Below are positions 8,556-16,423 of a DNA stretch of 64,000 nt, one piece after another. The number at the start of each line of letters is the position of its first letter. The stretch's first letter is position 1. The position numbers were made by a program, and so were the translations under genes. This DNA comes from DATFES01 sp035457725 (lineage in GTDB: Bacteria; Pseudomonadota; Alphaproteobacteria; CACIAM-22H2): the NCBI GenBank assembly GCA_035457725.1, contig DATIBC010000008.1:1-64000 (forward strand). The letters are read 5' to 3'. The notes below the pieces were generated by a model. It searched no databases, had not been told where the DNA came from, and worked only from the letters and a program-made list of their open reading frames with translations.

Positions 8556-9206
8556 ATGACCACCATGACGGCGCGCCGGCGACCAATCTCGCTAATCGCC
8601 CAACTCTACGGCATGGCCGCGGCCGCGTTTCTATTCGTCGGCGCGCCCGCCGCCGATGCCCAAGCGCCGCAGATGAAACGTGTGCGCGGCGTCATCGCGA
8701 AGGTCGATGGCGGGTCGATGTCGGTCAAGGCGCGCGATGGCGCCACAGTCAAGATCACGCTCGGCGACAACGTCGAAGTTCTGCTTCTGCGGCCCCACGA
8801 TCCGGCGACGATCGCGCCTGGCAGTTATGTCGGTGCGGCCGCGACCCCGCAGTCGGACGGAACATGGCGGGCCATCGAGGTCACCGTGTTTCCCGACAAT
8901 GCACGGAACATCGCCGCCGAGGGACAATTCCCGTGGGACCTAACGCCCGACAGCACGATGACCAATGCGAGCGTGAGCGCGGTGGTCACCGGCGGATCGG
9001 GGCGCGACCTCACGCTTTCGGTCAAGGGCCAGCCGGTCAAGATGGCCGTTCCGAACGGCACACCCGTGGTCACGTTTTCGATCGCCGATCGCGCGCCGCT
9101 TAAGGCCGGCGCGCACGTCTTTGCGATCACCCTGGTCGGCGCCGACGGATCGCTTGCCGCGCGGCGAATCCTGGTCGGCCAGGACGGTCTGATCCCGCCG
9201 ATGTAG
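8556..9206 (+). CDS. Secreted protein of unknown function (DUF5666-like beta-barrel repeats)
   Basis: A 216-residue protein with an N-terminal signal peptide (hydrophobic MAAAAFLFVGAPAADAQA). Two short beta-rich stretches follow: RVRGVIAKVDGGSMSVKARD with a GSYVGAAATP segment, and then SVSAVVTGGSGRDLTLSVKG. This pattern resembles the DUF5666-type proteins common in proteobacteria, which have no established function. The start is well supported by AGGAGGAGG at 8538-8546. It stands alone, after a gap of about 155 bp in which I see no gene, and converges on the ABC transporter operon on the minus strand. Confidence 0.75.
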   Translation: MTTMTARRRPISLIAQLYGMAAAAFLFVGAPAADAQAPQMKRVRGVIAKVDGGSMSVKARDGATVKITLGDNVEVLLLRPHDPATIAPGSYVGAAATPQSDGTWRAIEVTVFPDNARNIAAEGQFPWDLTPDSTMTNASVSAVVTGGSGRDLTLSVKGQPVKMAVPNGTPVVTFSIADRAPLKAGAHVFAITLVGADGSLAARRILVGQDGLIPPM

Positions 9207-9225
9207 GATTGCCGTTAAACCGAGA

Positions 9226-10038
9226 TCACGTGCCGACCTTCGCCAGCACGTCGGCCTTGAGGAAGCGCTCGACCAGCAGCATGAATACGATCGACGGCAC
9301 CAGCAAGATGAGCGCGGTGATCGACGAGATCTGGTAGTTGCCGCCCATGCTAGCGGTGAACATCAGCAGCGGCAGCGTCGTTACCTCGGGCGCGCCGACG
9401 AAGTAGGAGCCGGTGAACTCGTCGAGCGATTCCAGGAATACGAAGATCGCGCTGGCGACGATTCCGGGCAGCGCCAGCGGTAACGTGACGCTGAAGAAGG
9501 TGCGCAATCCAGAGGCGCCCATGTTGCGCGCCGCCTCCTCGAGCTCGCGGTCCACCGCCGCGAAGGCCGCGGTCGAGATCCACACCGCGTAGACCAGGCC
9601 GTGCACGGTGTGGACCAGCACCACGCCGGCGACCGTACCGTTGAGCCCGAACTCGTAGAACACTCGCGCGACGTTTATGTAGATCGGCAGGCTGGGAAAG
9701 GCCTGCGGCAACAGGAAGGCGAGCATGATCAATGCTCGCCACGGCAGGCGTCCGCGGGCAAGCGCATAACCCGCTGGAACCGAGACGGCGAGGCAGGTCG
9801 CGACGGTCAAGAGCGCGATCCAGATGCTGACCCACAGCGACTCCATCGCCCGTCCGGTCGGACGGAACACCTGCTCCCAATACCGGAAGCCCCATTGCGA
9901 AGGTAGTTTGTTGGGGAAGAACCAGGCTTCGGCGAGCGACCACAGAACGAGATTGGCGAGCGGGCCGAAGATGGCGAAGGCGAGCAGGCCGAGCACGATC
10001 GCCCGCGGAAGCCAAGTGATTGCGGCGTTGGCGATCAT
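9226..10038 (-). CDS. ABC transporter permease 2 (spermidine/putrescine or iron type)
   Basis: A 270-residue inner-membrane permease starting MIANAAITWLPRAIVLGLLAF, with six predicted membrane spans. It has the EAA loop EEAARNMGASGLRTFFSVTLPLALPGI, which docks on the ATPase. The frame is open well upstream, but that part is a shadow of the neighbouring permease gene; the ATG at 10036-10038 overlaps the upstream stop by four bases (ATGA), a typical coupled start. It is the last gene of an operon read 13251 to 9226: ATPase, binding protein, permease 1, permease 2. The imported compound is not predictable beyond the spermidine/iron/2-aminoethylphosphonate-type superfamily. Confidence 0.88.
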   Translation of the reverse strand: MIANAAITWLPRAIVLGLLAFAIFGPLANLVLWSLAEAWFFPNKLPSQWGFRYWEQVFRPTGRAMESLWVSIWIALLTVATCLAVSVPAGYALARGRLPWRALIMLAFLLPQAFPSLPIYINVARVFYEFGLNGTVAGVVLVHTVHGLVYAVWISTAAFAAVDRELEEAARNMGASGLRTFFSVTLPLALPGIVASAIFVFLESLDEFTGSYFVGAPEVTTLPLLMFTASMGGNYQISSITALILLVPSIVFMLLVERFLKADVLAKVGT

Positions 10039-10868
10039 TGCGCGCTCCGCTCGCGCACGCCCTGGCGCAGATAGACCCAGGCCGCCAGCCCGGTCATCAA
10101 ATACGATATGAAGCCGAGCGCGTTGGCGACGCCGTAATCGCCGAAGGCGTTGATGCGGTACGCCATGTCGACGGTGAGCATGGTTGGCGAACCGCCGCTC
10201 ACCATGATCGGCACCGAAAGGACGGACATCATGGTAACGAACGAAAGGATCAGGCCGACCAAGAGCGTACCGCGCACCTGCGGGACGACGATCTCGACCA
10301 GGATTCGCAACCGCGAAGCGCCGAGGTTGCGCGCCGCGTCGATCGTGCCGCGATCGAGCGCCGCCATGGCGCCAGCCACCATCAAGGTGACGAAAGGCAG
10401 CTGCTTCCAAACGAAGGTGATGATGATGCCGCGCCAATCGAGAAAACTTTGCGTCGACTCGATGTCGAGCAGGCCCAGCGAGACGAACGAGTTGTTCATC
10501 AGGCCGTTCTTGGCGAGGAAGGTGCGCATGCACTGGGCGGCGACGATGAATGGCACGAACAAGGGCCAGCGATAGAGCCAGGCGAGCACCGCGATTGCGG
10601 TGCGATTCTCGCCGAGCGTCAGGTATCCGCCGATGGCGACCGAGAACGCGCCGATCAGAGTCGTCGAGACGGCGATGATGATGAAGGTAAAAACGACGTC
10701 GCGGGTATAGAGCTCGAACGCCTTGTCGAAATTATCCAGCGTCCAGGCGCCCGACTTGTCGGCGAAGGCGCTGATCAGCGAATAGCCGAGCGGGTAGACG
10801 AAGAGCGCCAGCACTACGACCAGCGCCGGAGTCACCAGCAGCAGCGACAAGCCGCGCGAGCGCGTCAT
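10035..10868 (-). CDS. ABC transporter permease 1 (spermidine/putrescine or iron type)
   Basis: A 277-residue permease beginning MTRSRGLSLLLVTPALVVVL, with about six membrane spans and the EAA loop DAARNLGASRLRILVEIVVPQVRGTL. It pairs with the permease encoded directly downstream to form the channel. The gene starts 54 bp after the binding-protein stop; that gap contains a strong inverted repeat (10882-10915), and the gene end overlaps the next start by four bases. Expression therefore probably depends on read-through of the hairpin from the highly expressed binding-protein gene. Confidence 0.88.
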   Translation of the reverse strand: MTRSRGLSLLLVTPALVVVLALFVYPLGYSLISAFADKSGAWTLDNFDKAFELYTRDVVFTFIIIAVSTTLIGAFSVAIGGYLTLGENRTAIAVLAWLYRWPLFVPFIVAAQCMRTFLAKNGLMNNSFVSLGLLDIESTQSFLDWRGIIITFVWKQLPFVTLMVAGAMAALDRGTIDAARNLGASRLRILVEIVVPQVRGTLLVGLILSFVTMMSVLSVPIMVSGGSPTMLTVDMAYRINAFGDYGVANALGFISYLMTGLAAWVYLRQGVRERSAQ

Positions 10869-10881
10869 GCGATCCGCGAAC

Positions 10882-10915
10882 CCTCGCCCGGCAACGCAAG
10901 CGTTGCCGGGCGAGG
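10882..10915 (-). repeat. Perfect 16-bp inverted repeat (intercistronic hairpin)
   Basis: CCTCGCCCGGCAACGC (10882-10897) and its exact reverse complement (10900-10915) are separated by only two bases. The RNA hairpin would be very stable and lies between the binding-protein and permease genes of one operon. There is no T-run in either direction, so it fits a partial terminator or 3'-end stabiliser that raises binding-protein mRNA over permease mRNA, as known for the malE-malF region. Confidence 0.85.
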
Positions 10916-10922
10916 TGTCCCG

Positions 10923-12080
10923 TCAGTTGGCGGCGACGCGTTCGTAGGCTTCGAGGATCTCGGTAAAATACTGCGATATCGGCATCGGCTTGCCCTTCGA
11001 GGACAGGTCTTGCGGCGAGACGTCCTTGAACAGCTTCTCCCATACCGCCTTGTCGAGGTGGGACTGGACGTGCTGCGCGTCGATTCCGGGATACCAGTTG
11101 AATCGCTTGACGATGCCCTCGGCCTGGATCTTCGGGCTGGTCGCGAACTCGACGAACTTGCGCGCCGCATCCATATTCGCCGCCTTGGCCGGAATGACGT
11201 AGTACATTGGCTGGCCCGGCAAGCCCGGCGACAGGATCTGCAGTCGCATGGTCGGCGGCAACCGGCCTTCGGCTTGCCAAGTGTAGAACATGTCGACCCA
11301 CACCGGCCCCATGTTGATCTCGCCGCGGTTCAGCATGTCGAGCGTCCCGGCGTTACCCGGCGTGATGACGACCTTCTGGTTGAAGTCCTTGAGCTTGGCC
11401 AGCGCGGGACCCCACGCGTCCTTGGTCTTGGCGTCGTAGGGACCTTCCATGAGCTGCTGGGCATTGGGCGCGTTGGCGTAAATCCAGCCGAAGACGAAGG
11501 CGACTCCGGACATTCCGCCCTTGATGCCGTTATAGCCGAATTTTTTCGGATTGGTGTTCACCCACTGCACGAGCTCGTCGTAGCTCTTGGGCGGGTTAGC
11601 GACGAGCGCCGGGTTGTAGGCGATCGCCGTCTGGCTGTGGAACATCGGGATGACATAGCCGTCGACATTGGTGCCGAGGGCATTCTTGGCCGTGTCGCGG
11701 GTGACGAGTCCGCCGGTCGAGACCTTGGTGCGATAGGCATCGAGCAGTCCTTCGCCCACCATCTGGCCAGCCATCTTTTGGTGGACGACCGCCACGTCGA
11801 CATCCCATTGTGCGGTGTTGGCCTTCTTTTGCGCGTCGAGGCGTTCCCAGATCTTCTGCGATCCGGCGTCGCCGGGGCCGGTGCCGACGGCGCGCACCTT
11901 GATGCCGGGATTGTCCTTCTCGAAAAGCGGTCCGAGAAAGTCCGTGACGTAGTCGACCATGTTCTGGTCGCCGGCGGTCATGACGTTGATGGTGCGTTGG
12001 GCGGCGGCTGGCTGGACCAACAACAGCCCGGCGGCGAGACCGGTCGCAATCATCGCCGTCGAACGCATGAGCGTACGCAT
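10923..12080 (-). CDS. ABC transporter periplasmic substrate-binding protein (family 1)
   Basis: A 385-residue exported protein with a signal peptide ending near VQPAAAQ (about residue 28). The mature protein begins TINVMTAGDQNMVDYVTDFLGPLFEKDNPGIKV and looks like an extracellular solute-binding protein of the iron/spermidine/2-aminoethylphosphonate type. It includes YNPALVANPPKSYDELVQW and a typical hinge region. It delivers ligand to the two permeases encoded downstream; the ATPase gene lies upstream. The ligand is unknown; the family spans ferric iron, polyamines, phosphonates and thiamine. The C-terminus ends EAYERVAAN, followed by the strong hairpin. Confidence 0.88.
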   Translation of the reverse strand: MRTLMRSTAMIATGLAAGLLLVQPAAAQRTINVMTAGDQNMVDYVTDFLGPLFEKDNPGIKVRAVGTGPGDAGSQKIWERLDAQKKANTAQWDVDVAVVHQKMAGQMVGEGLLDAYRTKVSTGGLVTRDTAKNALGTNVDGYVIPMFHSQTAIAYNPALVANPPKSYDELVQWVNTNPKKFGYNGIKGGMSGVAFVFGWIYANAPNAQQLMEGPYDAKTKDAWGPALAKLKDFNQKVVITPGNAGTLDMLNRGEINMGPVWVDMFYTWQAEGRLPPTMRLQILSPGLPGQPMYYVIPAKAANMDAARKFVEFATSPKIQAEGIVKRFNWYPGIDAQHVQSHLDKAVWEKLFKDVSPQDLSSKGKPMPISQYFTEILEAYERVAAN

Positions 12081-12174
12081 GTGAATGGACCTCCCTAGAA
12101 TATGCGACGGCCGAGGACGCTAGCCGCCGCGCGTTGCGGTTTTATGTTGGCGTGTGTCGTGTTGATCGATCGGT

Positions 12175-13251
12175 CTACTGCATTGTCCGCGGAGAGACGT
12201 GGAGCGCATTGGAGGAAAGGCGGATGCCGACTTCGGCGCCGACAGCGAGCCGCCGCTCGTCGTCGACCATGAACTGCTGTTCGCCGACGCGCACGGCATA
12301 GCGCCAAAAGCCGCCCGGATACGAAGATTGGGCGATGCGGCCGCGCAAGACAAGCTCCTCGCCGCCGACCGGCGCTCCGGGGTCGGTAAGGTGCGCAGCC
12401 TCGCTGCGGAAATGGACGACGACGGGACCCGAGGCGACGCCGTCGGCGCGCGCGATCCGCGCCTCGCCGTTGTGCGGCCCCGCCTCGATAAGGATCTGGT
12501 TCGCCTCGCCGCGCGCTCGAAGCTCGATGGCGTTGGCGGCGCCCATGAACGCCGCGACGAAGGGCGAGTTCGGCCGATTGTAGACCTCTTCCGGCGCGCC
12601 GGCTTGGACGATGTCGCCGGCGTCGAGGATGACGATGCGGTCGGCCATCACCATCGCCTCCTCGCGGTCGTGCGTGACGTGGATGGCGGTGATGCCGATC
12701 GATTGCTGCAGCGCCTTGATCTCGTGGCGGACATCCTCGCGAATGCGCGCATCAAGATTCGATAGCGGCTCGTCGAGAAGCAGGATCTTGGGATTGACCG
12801 CAAGCGCGCGCCCGAGCGCGACGCGCTGCCGCTGGCCGCCCGAAAGTTGCGTCACCATGCGCTGCCCGAAGCCGCCGAGCTTGAGCATTCCGAGAATCTC
12901 ATCGACCCGCCGCTGGATTTCGCCGCGCGGCTGCCGGCGCAGCCGCAACCCGTAGCCGATGTTCTGCGCCACCGTCATATGCGGCCACAGGGCGTAGGAC
13001 TGGAAGACCATCGCCATCTCGCGCTTGTCGGGCGGCGCATGCGTGATGTCCCGGCCATCGACGCGGATGGCGCCCGAGGCCACCGGCACGAAACCCGATA
13101 TGGCGCGCAGCAACGTCGTCTTGCCGCAACCCGACGAGCCGAGCAGGGCGACGAATTCGCCGCCGCCAATGGCGAGCGAGACGCCCTTCAACACCCGGAC
13201 GGCGCCGTAGCCCACCTCGACTTGGTCGATTTCGAGCGCCGCCGACGACAT
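12175..13251 (-). CDS. ABC transporter ATP-binding protein (PotA/FbpC type)
   Basis: A 358-residue ATPase with Walker A GSSGCGKTTLL, Q-loop VFQSYALWPHM, signature LSGGQRQRVALGRALA, Walker B KILLLDEPLSNLDA and switch histidine HVTHDREEAMVMAD. A C-terminal TOBE-like domain (ALHVSPRTMQ end) is typical of PotA/FbpC. I start it at the ATG 13249-13251 (MSSAALEIDQVEVGYG), with AAGGA just upstream, because the longer frame to 13329 is not family-like. It is the first gene of the operon that continues with the binding protein and two permeases, and is divergent from an SDR gene across about 200 bp that I expect to hold promoters for both. Confidence 0.9.
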   Translation of the reverse strand: MSSAALEIDQVEVGYGAVRVLKGVSLAIGGGEFVALLGSSGCGKTTLLRAISGFVPVASGAIRVDGRDITHAPPDKREMAMVFQSYALWPHMTVAQNIGYGLRLRRQPRGEIQRRVDEILGMLKLGGFGQRMVTQLSGGQRQRVALGRALAVNPKILLLDEPLSNLDARIREDVRHEIKALQQSIGITAIHVTHDREEAMVMADRIVILDAGDIVQAGAPEEVYNRPNSPFVAAFMGAANAIELRARGEANQILIEAGPHNGEARIARADGVASGPVVVHFRSEAAHLTDPGAPVGGEELVLRGRIAQSSYPGGFWRYAVRVGEQQFMVDDERRLAVGAEVGIRLSSNALHVSPRTMQ

Positions 13252-13451
13252 TCCTTCAACTTCCGCTTCCCCGCCGCATCGTGGCCTGCGGCACGTCGAT
13301 CTTAGCCCACTCTCGGGGTACGCCGACAAGCCCCATGCCCGGCCAGCCCGCGATTGCGCCCGCCCCGGCGGTGGCTCACAATGCCGCCCCGCGCGACGGA
13401 ATTAGCTTCCAAACGTCGCGTTCGACGGACGAACCACTCGAGGCGATACGC

Positions 13452-14204
13452 ATGAACCAGATTGATCTCGCCGGCCGCAAGGCCGTGGTCACCGGCGGCG
13501 GCCGCGGCATCGGGCTCGCCATCGCCGAGCGCTTCCTCGATTCCAAGGCCGAGGTGGCGCTGTGGGACATCGACGCGCATGCTCTCGACGCGGCGACAAA
13601 GCGTCTCGCTGGCCACGGCACGGTGCATTCGACCGCGGTCGACGTGACCGATGCCGCCTCGGTGACCGCCGCCGCGCAAGCCGCCATCGGCCAGATGGGG
13701 GGCGTCGACATCCTGGTCAACAATGCGGGCATCACGGGCCCCAACATGAAGACCTGGGAGTACGGGCCCGATGCGTGGCGCAAGGTGCTCGAGGTCGATT
13801 TGACCGGGCCGTTCCTATGCTGCCGCGAAGTCGCGCCGAAAATGATCGCCAACAAGTACGGCCGCATCGTCAACGTCGCTTCGGTCGCCGGCAAGGAGGG
13901 CAACCCCAACGCCTCGGCATACAGCGTCGCCAAGGCGGGCCTGATCTGCCTCACGAAGTCGCTCGGCAAGGAGCTGGCGGAGACCGGCGTCATCGTAAAC
14001 TGCGTCACTCCGGCAGCCGTCGAGACCGACATTTTCAAACAGATGACCCAGGAGCATATCAAATACATGCTGGCGAAGATTCCGATGGGACGCTTCGGCA
14101 AAACCGAAGAAATCGCCGCGTTGGTTGCTTGGCTTGCCTCCGAGGAGTGCAGCTTTTCGACCGGCGCGGTATTCGACGTTTCGGGCGGCCGCGCGACGTA
14201 TTGA
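13452..14204 (+). CDS. Short-chain dehydrogenase/reductase
   Basis: A 250-residue classical SDR. It has TGGGRGIG (residues 14-21) for NAD(P), an NNAG block (90-93), and the catalytic Ser144, Tyr157 and Lys161 (YSVAK). An acidic residue in ALWDIDAH after the second beta-strand suggests NAD rather than NADP. It resembles the FabG/gluconate 5-dehydrogenase and BDH groups; the substrate is not assigned. It heads a plus-strand run with an RraA-like gene and a cupin gene, but a repeat-bearing gap of about 135 bp separates it from them. Confidence 0.85.
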   Translation: MNQIDLAGRKAVVTGGGRGIGLAIAERFLDSKAEVALWDIDAHALDAATKRLAGHGTVHSTAVDVTDAASVTAAAQAAIGQMGGVDILVNNAGITGPNMKTWEYGPDAWRKVLEVDLTGPFLCCREVAPKMIANKYGRIVNVASVAGKEGNPNASAYSVAKAGLICLTKSLGKELAETGVIVNCVTPAAVETDIFKQMTQEHIKYMLAKIPMGRFGKTEEIAALVAWLASEECSFSTGAVFDVSGGRATY

Positions 14205-14228
14205 TGCGACATCGCCGAACATTCTTGC

Positions 14229-14325
14229 CCTTCGCCCTTCGACTCACGCGCCCATCCTCATGCCGAGCCTGTCGAAGCATCGGGGATGGGCGCGTGGCTC
14301 AGGGTGAGGAGGCTCAGGGCGAGGC
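14229..14325. repeat. REP-like palindromic element
   Basis: An intergenic element with a 13-bp perfect inverted repeat (CACGCGCCCATCC at 14245-14257; its complement at 14284-14296). It encloses CCGAGCCTGTCGAAG, whose complement CTTCGACAGGCTCGG is the core of the dispersed palindromic elements common in alphaproteobacterial genomes. It is followed by two adjacent 15-bp near-copies starting GGCTCAGGG (14296-14310 and 14311-14325, two mismatches). It lies between the SDR gene and the RraA-like gene, where it could act as a transcript-end hairpin. Confidence 0.7.
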
Positions 14326-14339
14326 GGAATTTTTGTCAA

Positions 14340-15011
14340 ATGGATAAAGCCACCACCTCGCGGCTATTCTCGCTCGCCCGTCGCAAGCTGTTCGTCTCGG
14401 TCGTCTCCGACGTCCTCGATGGGCTCGGCTTCCGCGACCAGGCGATGAACTCCTTCATCCGCCCGCTCGACGACGCGCTCGTCATGCTTGGCCGCGCGCG
14501 AACCGGCCTCTATCGCGAGGTCTATCACGTGCCGGCGAACGAGAACCCCTACGAGCTCGAAATCGCCTTGATCGATGATCTCAAGCCCGGCGAGGTTGCC
14601 GTGCTCGCCTGCGGCGGCTCGAAGCGAATCGCGCCATGGGGCGAGTTGCTGTCGACCGCCGCACGGGCGCGCCGCGCCGCCGGTTGCGTCACCGACGGCA
14701 TGACGCGCGACATCCGGGCCATTCGCAAGATGCGGTTCCCGGTCTTTCATGGCGGCATCGGGCCGCTCGATTCCAAGGGCCGTGGCCAGGTGGCGGCCAT
14801 CGACGTCGCCGTCGACTGCGCCGGCGTGCGGATCGAGCCGGGAGATCTGATTTTCGGCGACGCCGACGGCGTGGTCGCGATCCCGAGTAAGATCGAGCAC
14901 GAGACGCTTCGCCGCGCCCTCGACAAGGTGTCGGGCGAGGATCGGACGCGCGCCGAATTGCGCCGCGGCGCCAAGCTCAAGGACGTGTTCGCCCGTCACG
15001 GAATTCTGTGA
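14340..15011 (+). CDS. RraA-family protein (HMG/CHA aldolase-type or dimethylmenaquinone methyltransferase-like)
   Basis: A 223-residue protein with the RraA fold markers ALIDDLKPGEVAVLACGG, AAGCVTDGMTRDIRAIRKMRFPVF (Arg/Asp metal and substrate site) and GDLIFGDADGVVAIP. Enzymatic members are metal-dependent 4-hydroxy-4-methyl-2-oxoglutarate aldolases or oxaloacetate decarboxylases; other members inhibit RNase E. With catabolic dehydrogenases and a cupin dioxygenase around it, a lyase role on a keto-acid is more likely. I start at ATG 14340; the open frame extends into the upstream repeat element. The cupin gene follows after 17 bp. Confidence 0.8.
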   Translation: MDKATTSRLFSLARRKLFVSVVSDVLDGLGFRDQAMNSFIRPLDDALVMLGRARTGLYREVYHVPANENPYELEIALIDDLKPGEVAVLACGGSKRIAPWGELLSTAARARRAAGCVTDGMTRDIRAIRKMRFPVFHGGIGPLDSKGRGQVAAIDVAVDCAGVRIEPGDLIFGDADGVVAIPSKIEHETLRRALDKVSGEDRTRAELRRGAKLKDVFARHGIL

Positions 15012-15028
15012 GCTATTGGGAGTCGATC

Positions 15029-15520
15029 ATGAAAGCTCACGCGATCGCGCAACCCGCCGGATTGCAGCCCGAGATCGTCGTCAAGGCGGTGCCCGATGAC
15101 GAACGCGTCTGGGTGCCGCAGGCCGATAACGTGTGGTTCAGGCCGCTGATGCTAAACACCGTCTCTGGCGGCTGGTGCAATCTGTTGCGCGTGCGCAAGG
15201 CCGGCGTGCTGAGCCGCCATCGTCATCCCGCCCCAGTCCATGGTTACGTGATCAAGGGCTCATGGCGCTATCTCGAGCACGATTGGGTCGCCGAGACCGG
15301 CGCATACGTGTTCGAGCCTCCGGGCGAAACGCACACGCTCATCGTCGACAGCGCGGATGAAATGATCACCTTCTTCAACATCGCCGGCGCCATGATCTAT
15401 GTCGATGAGGCGGGCCGCGCCGTGGCGTACGAGGACGTCTTCACCAAGATCGAGATGTGCCGGGCGCACTACCGCCGCAACGGCCTCGGCGATCGCTATC
15501 TCGACCAGTTCATCCGCTGA
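15029..15520 (+). CDS. Cupin-domain protein, 2,4'-dihydroxyacetophenone dioxygenase-like
   Basis: A 163-residue single-domain cupin. The first metal motif is RHRHPAPVHGYVIKGSWRYLE and the second is GAYVFEPPGETHTLIVD. This pattern resembles 2,4'-dihydroxyacetophenone dioxygenase, an iron enzyme that cleaves a C-C bond next to a carbonyl. The family also contains many uncharacterised members, so the substrate is open. The ATG at 15029 has GGGAG in front and is preferred to the GTG at 15008 that overlaps the RraA-like gene. Its end lies 9 bp from that of the convergent SDR gene. Confidence 0.75.
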   Translation: MKAHAIAQPAGLQPEIVVKAVPDDERVWVPQADNVWFRPLMLNTVSGGWCNLLRVRKAGVLSRHRHPAPVHGYVIKGSWRYLEHDWVAETGAYVFEPPGETHTLIVDSADEMITFFNIAGAMIYVDEAGRAVAYEDVFTKIEMCRAHYRRNGLGDRYLDQFIR

Positions 15521-15529
15521 GCGGCGGCA

Positions 15530-16270
15530 TTACAGGGCGAAACCGCCGTCGACCAGCATCGCCGTGCCGGTGGTGAAGGCGCTTTCGTCCGAGGCGAGAT
15601 AAACGCACATCGCCGCCACTTCCTCGGCCGTCCCTAGCCGGCCCATCGGCTGGCGGGCGATGAAATCCTTGCGCGCCTGGACGGGATCGGCAAAGGCGGC
15701 GATGCGGCCTTCGAGGGAGGGCGTCTCGATCGTGCCAGGACATACGGCGTTGACCCGCACGCCGTGGCGAATGAAATCGACCGCGACCGATTTCGTCAGC
15801 CCGATCACCGCGGCCTTGGTCGTGCCGTAGACGAACCGGTTGGGCACGCCCTTGATCGAGCCGGCCGCCGAAGCGACGTTTACGATGGCGCCCTTCTTGC
15901 GCTCGATCATTCCGGGCAGGAACGCTTGGATCGTCCAAACCATCGAGCGGACGTTGAGGTTGTTCGAAAAATCCCAATCGCTCTCGCCGCATTCGAGGAT
16001 CGTGCCGTGGTGGACGAATCCGGCGCAGTTCGCCAGAACATCGATCGCTCCGGCCGCCTTCGCCGCCTCGTCGATCGCCTGTTTGTCCAAGACGTCGAGG
16101 CGTCGGACCGAGATTCCCGGCGTACCGACGATCTCCCGCAGTTTCGCCTCGTTGAGGTCCGATGCGATGACCTGCGCCCCTTCGCGCGCGAAGGCAAGCG
16201 CCGTGGCGCGGCCGATCCCTTGCGCCGCCGCGGTGACGAACGCCCGTTTCCCCTGCAACCTTCCGCTCAA
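15530..16270 (-). CDS. Short-chain dehydrogenase, 2-keto-3-deoxy-L-fuconate dehydrogenase-like
   Basis: A 246-residue SDR with TAAAQGIGRATALAFAREGA (from residue 13), NCAG instead of NNAG (81-84), and catalytic Ser134, Tyr148 and Lys152 (YGTTK). ASDLNEAKL places an acidic residue for NAD. The TAAAQGIG start and NVRSMVWTIQAFLPGM block recall the DHRS6/2-keto-3-deoxy-L-fuconate dehydrogenase group. It is divergent from a UxaA-like dehydratase gene across about 150 bp, which supports a role in sugar-acid breakdown. The precise substrate is inference. Confidence 0.8.
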   Translation of the reverse strand: MSGRLQGKRAFVTAAAQGIGRATALAFAREGAQVIASDLNEAKLREIVGTPGISVRRLDVLDKQAIDEAAKAAGAIDVLANCAGFVHHGTILECGESDWDFSNNLNVRSMVWTIQAFLPGMIERKKGAIVNVASAAGSIKGVPNRFVYGTTKAAVIGLTKSVAVDFIRHGVRVNAVCPGTIETPSLEGRIAAFADPVQARKDFIARQPMGRLGTAEEVAAMCVYLASDESAFTTGTAMLVDGGFAL

Positions 16271-16423
16271 CGCGCCCTCCCCCCTCGCCCTATTCCGAGA
16301 TCATCGCCGAAAACCACGCTCAAAGCAGCCATTCCTTAGCCGCTGTTGTCGCGTGCCGCGGCATCTTATATTAGCGGATCGGGCCGGCTAGCGCTTTCCG
16401 GCGCCTCGAAGGGAGGACTTGCC

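Noticed and set aside
10020..12098. A 692-codon open frame on the plus strand, opposite the ABC permease and binding-protein genes
   Set aside because: It is antisense to three well-supported genes; the protein is low-complexity and rich in Arg, Asp and His, as expected of shadow frames in G+C-rich DNA.
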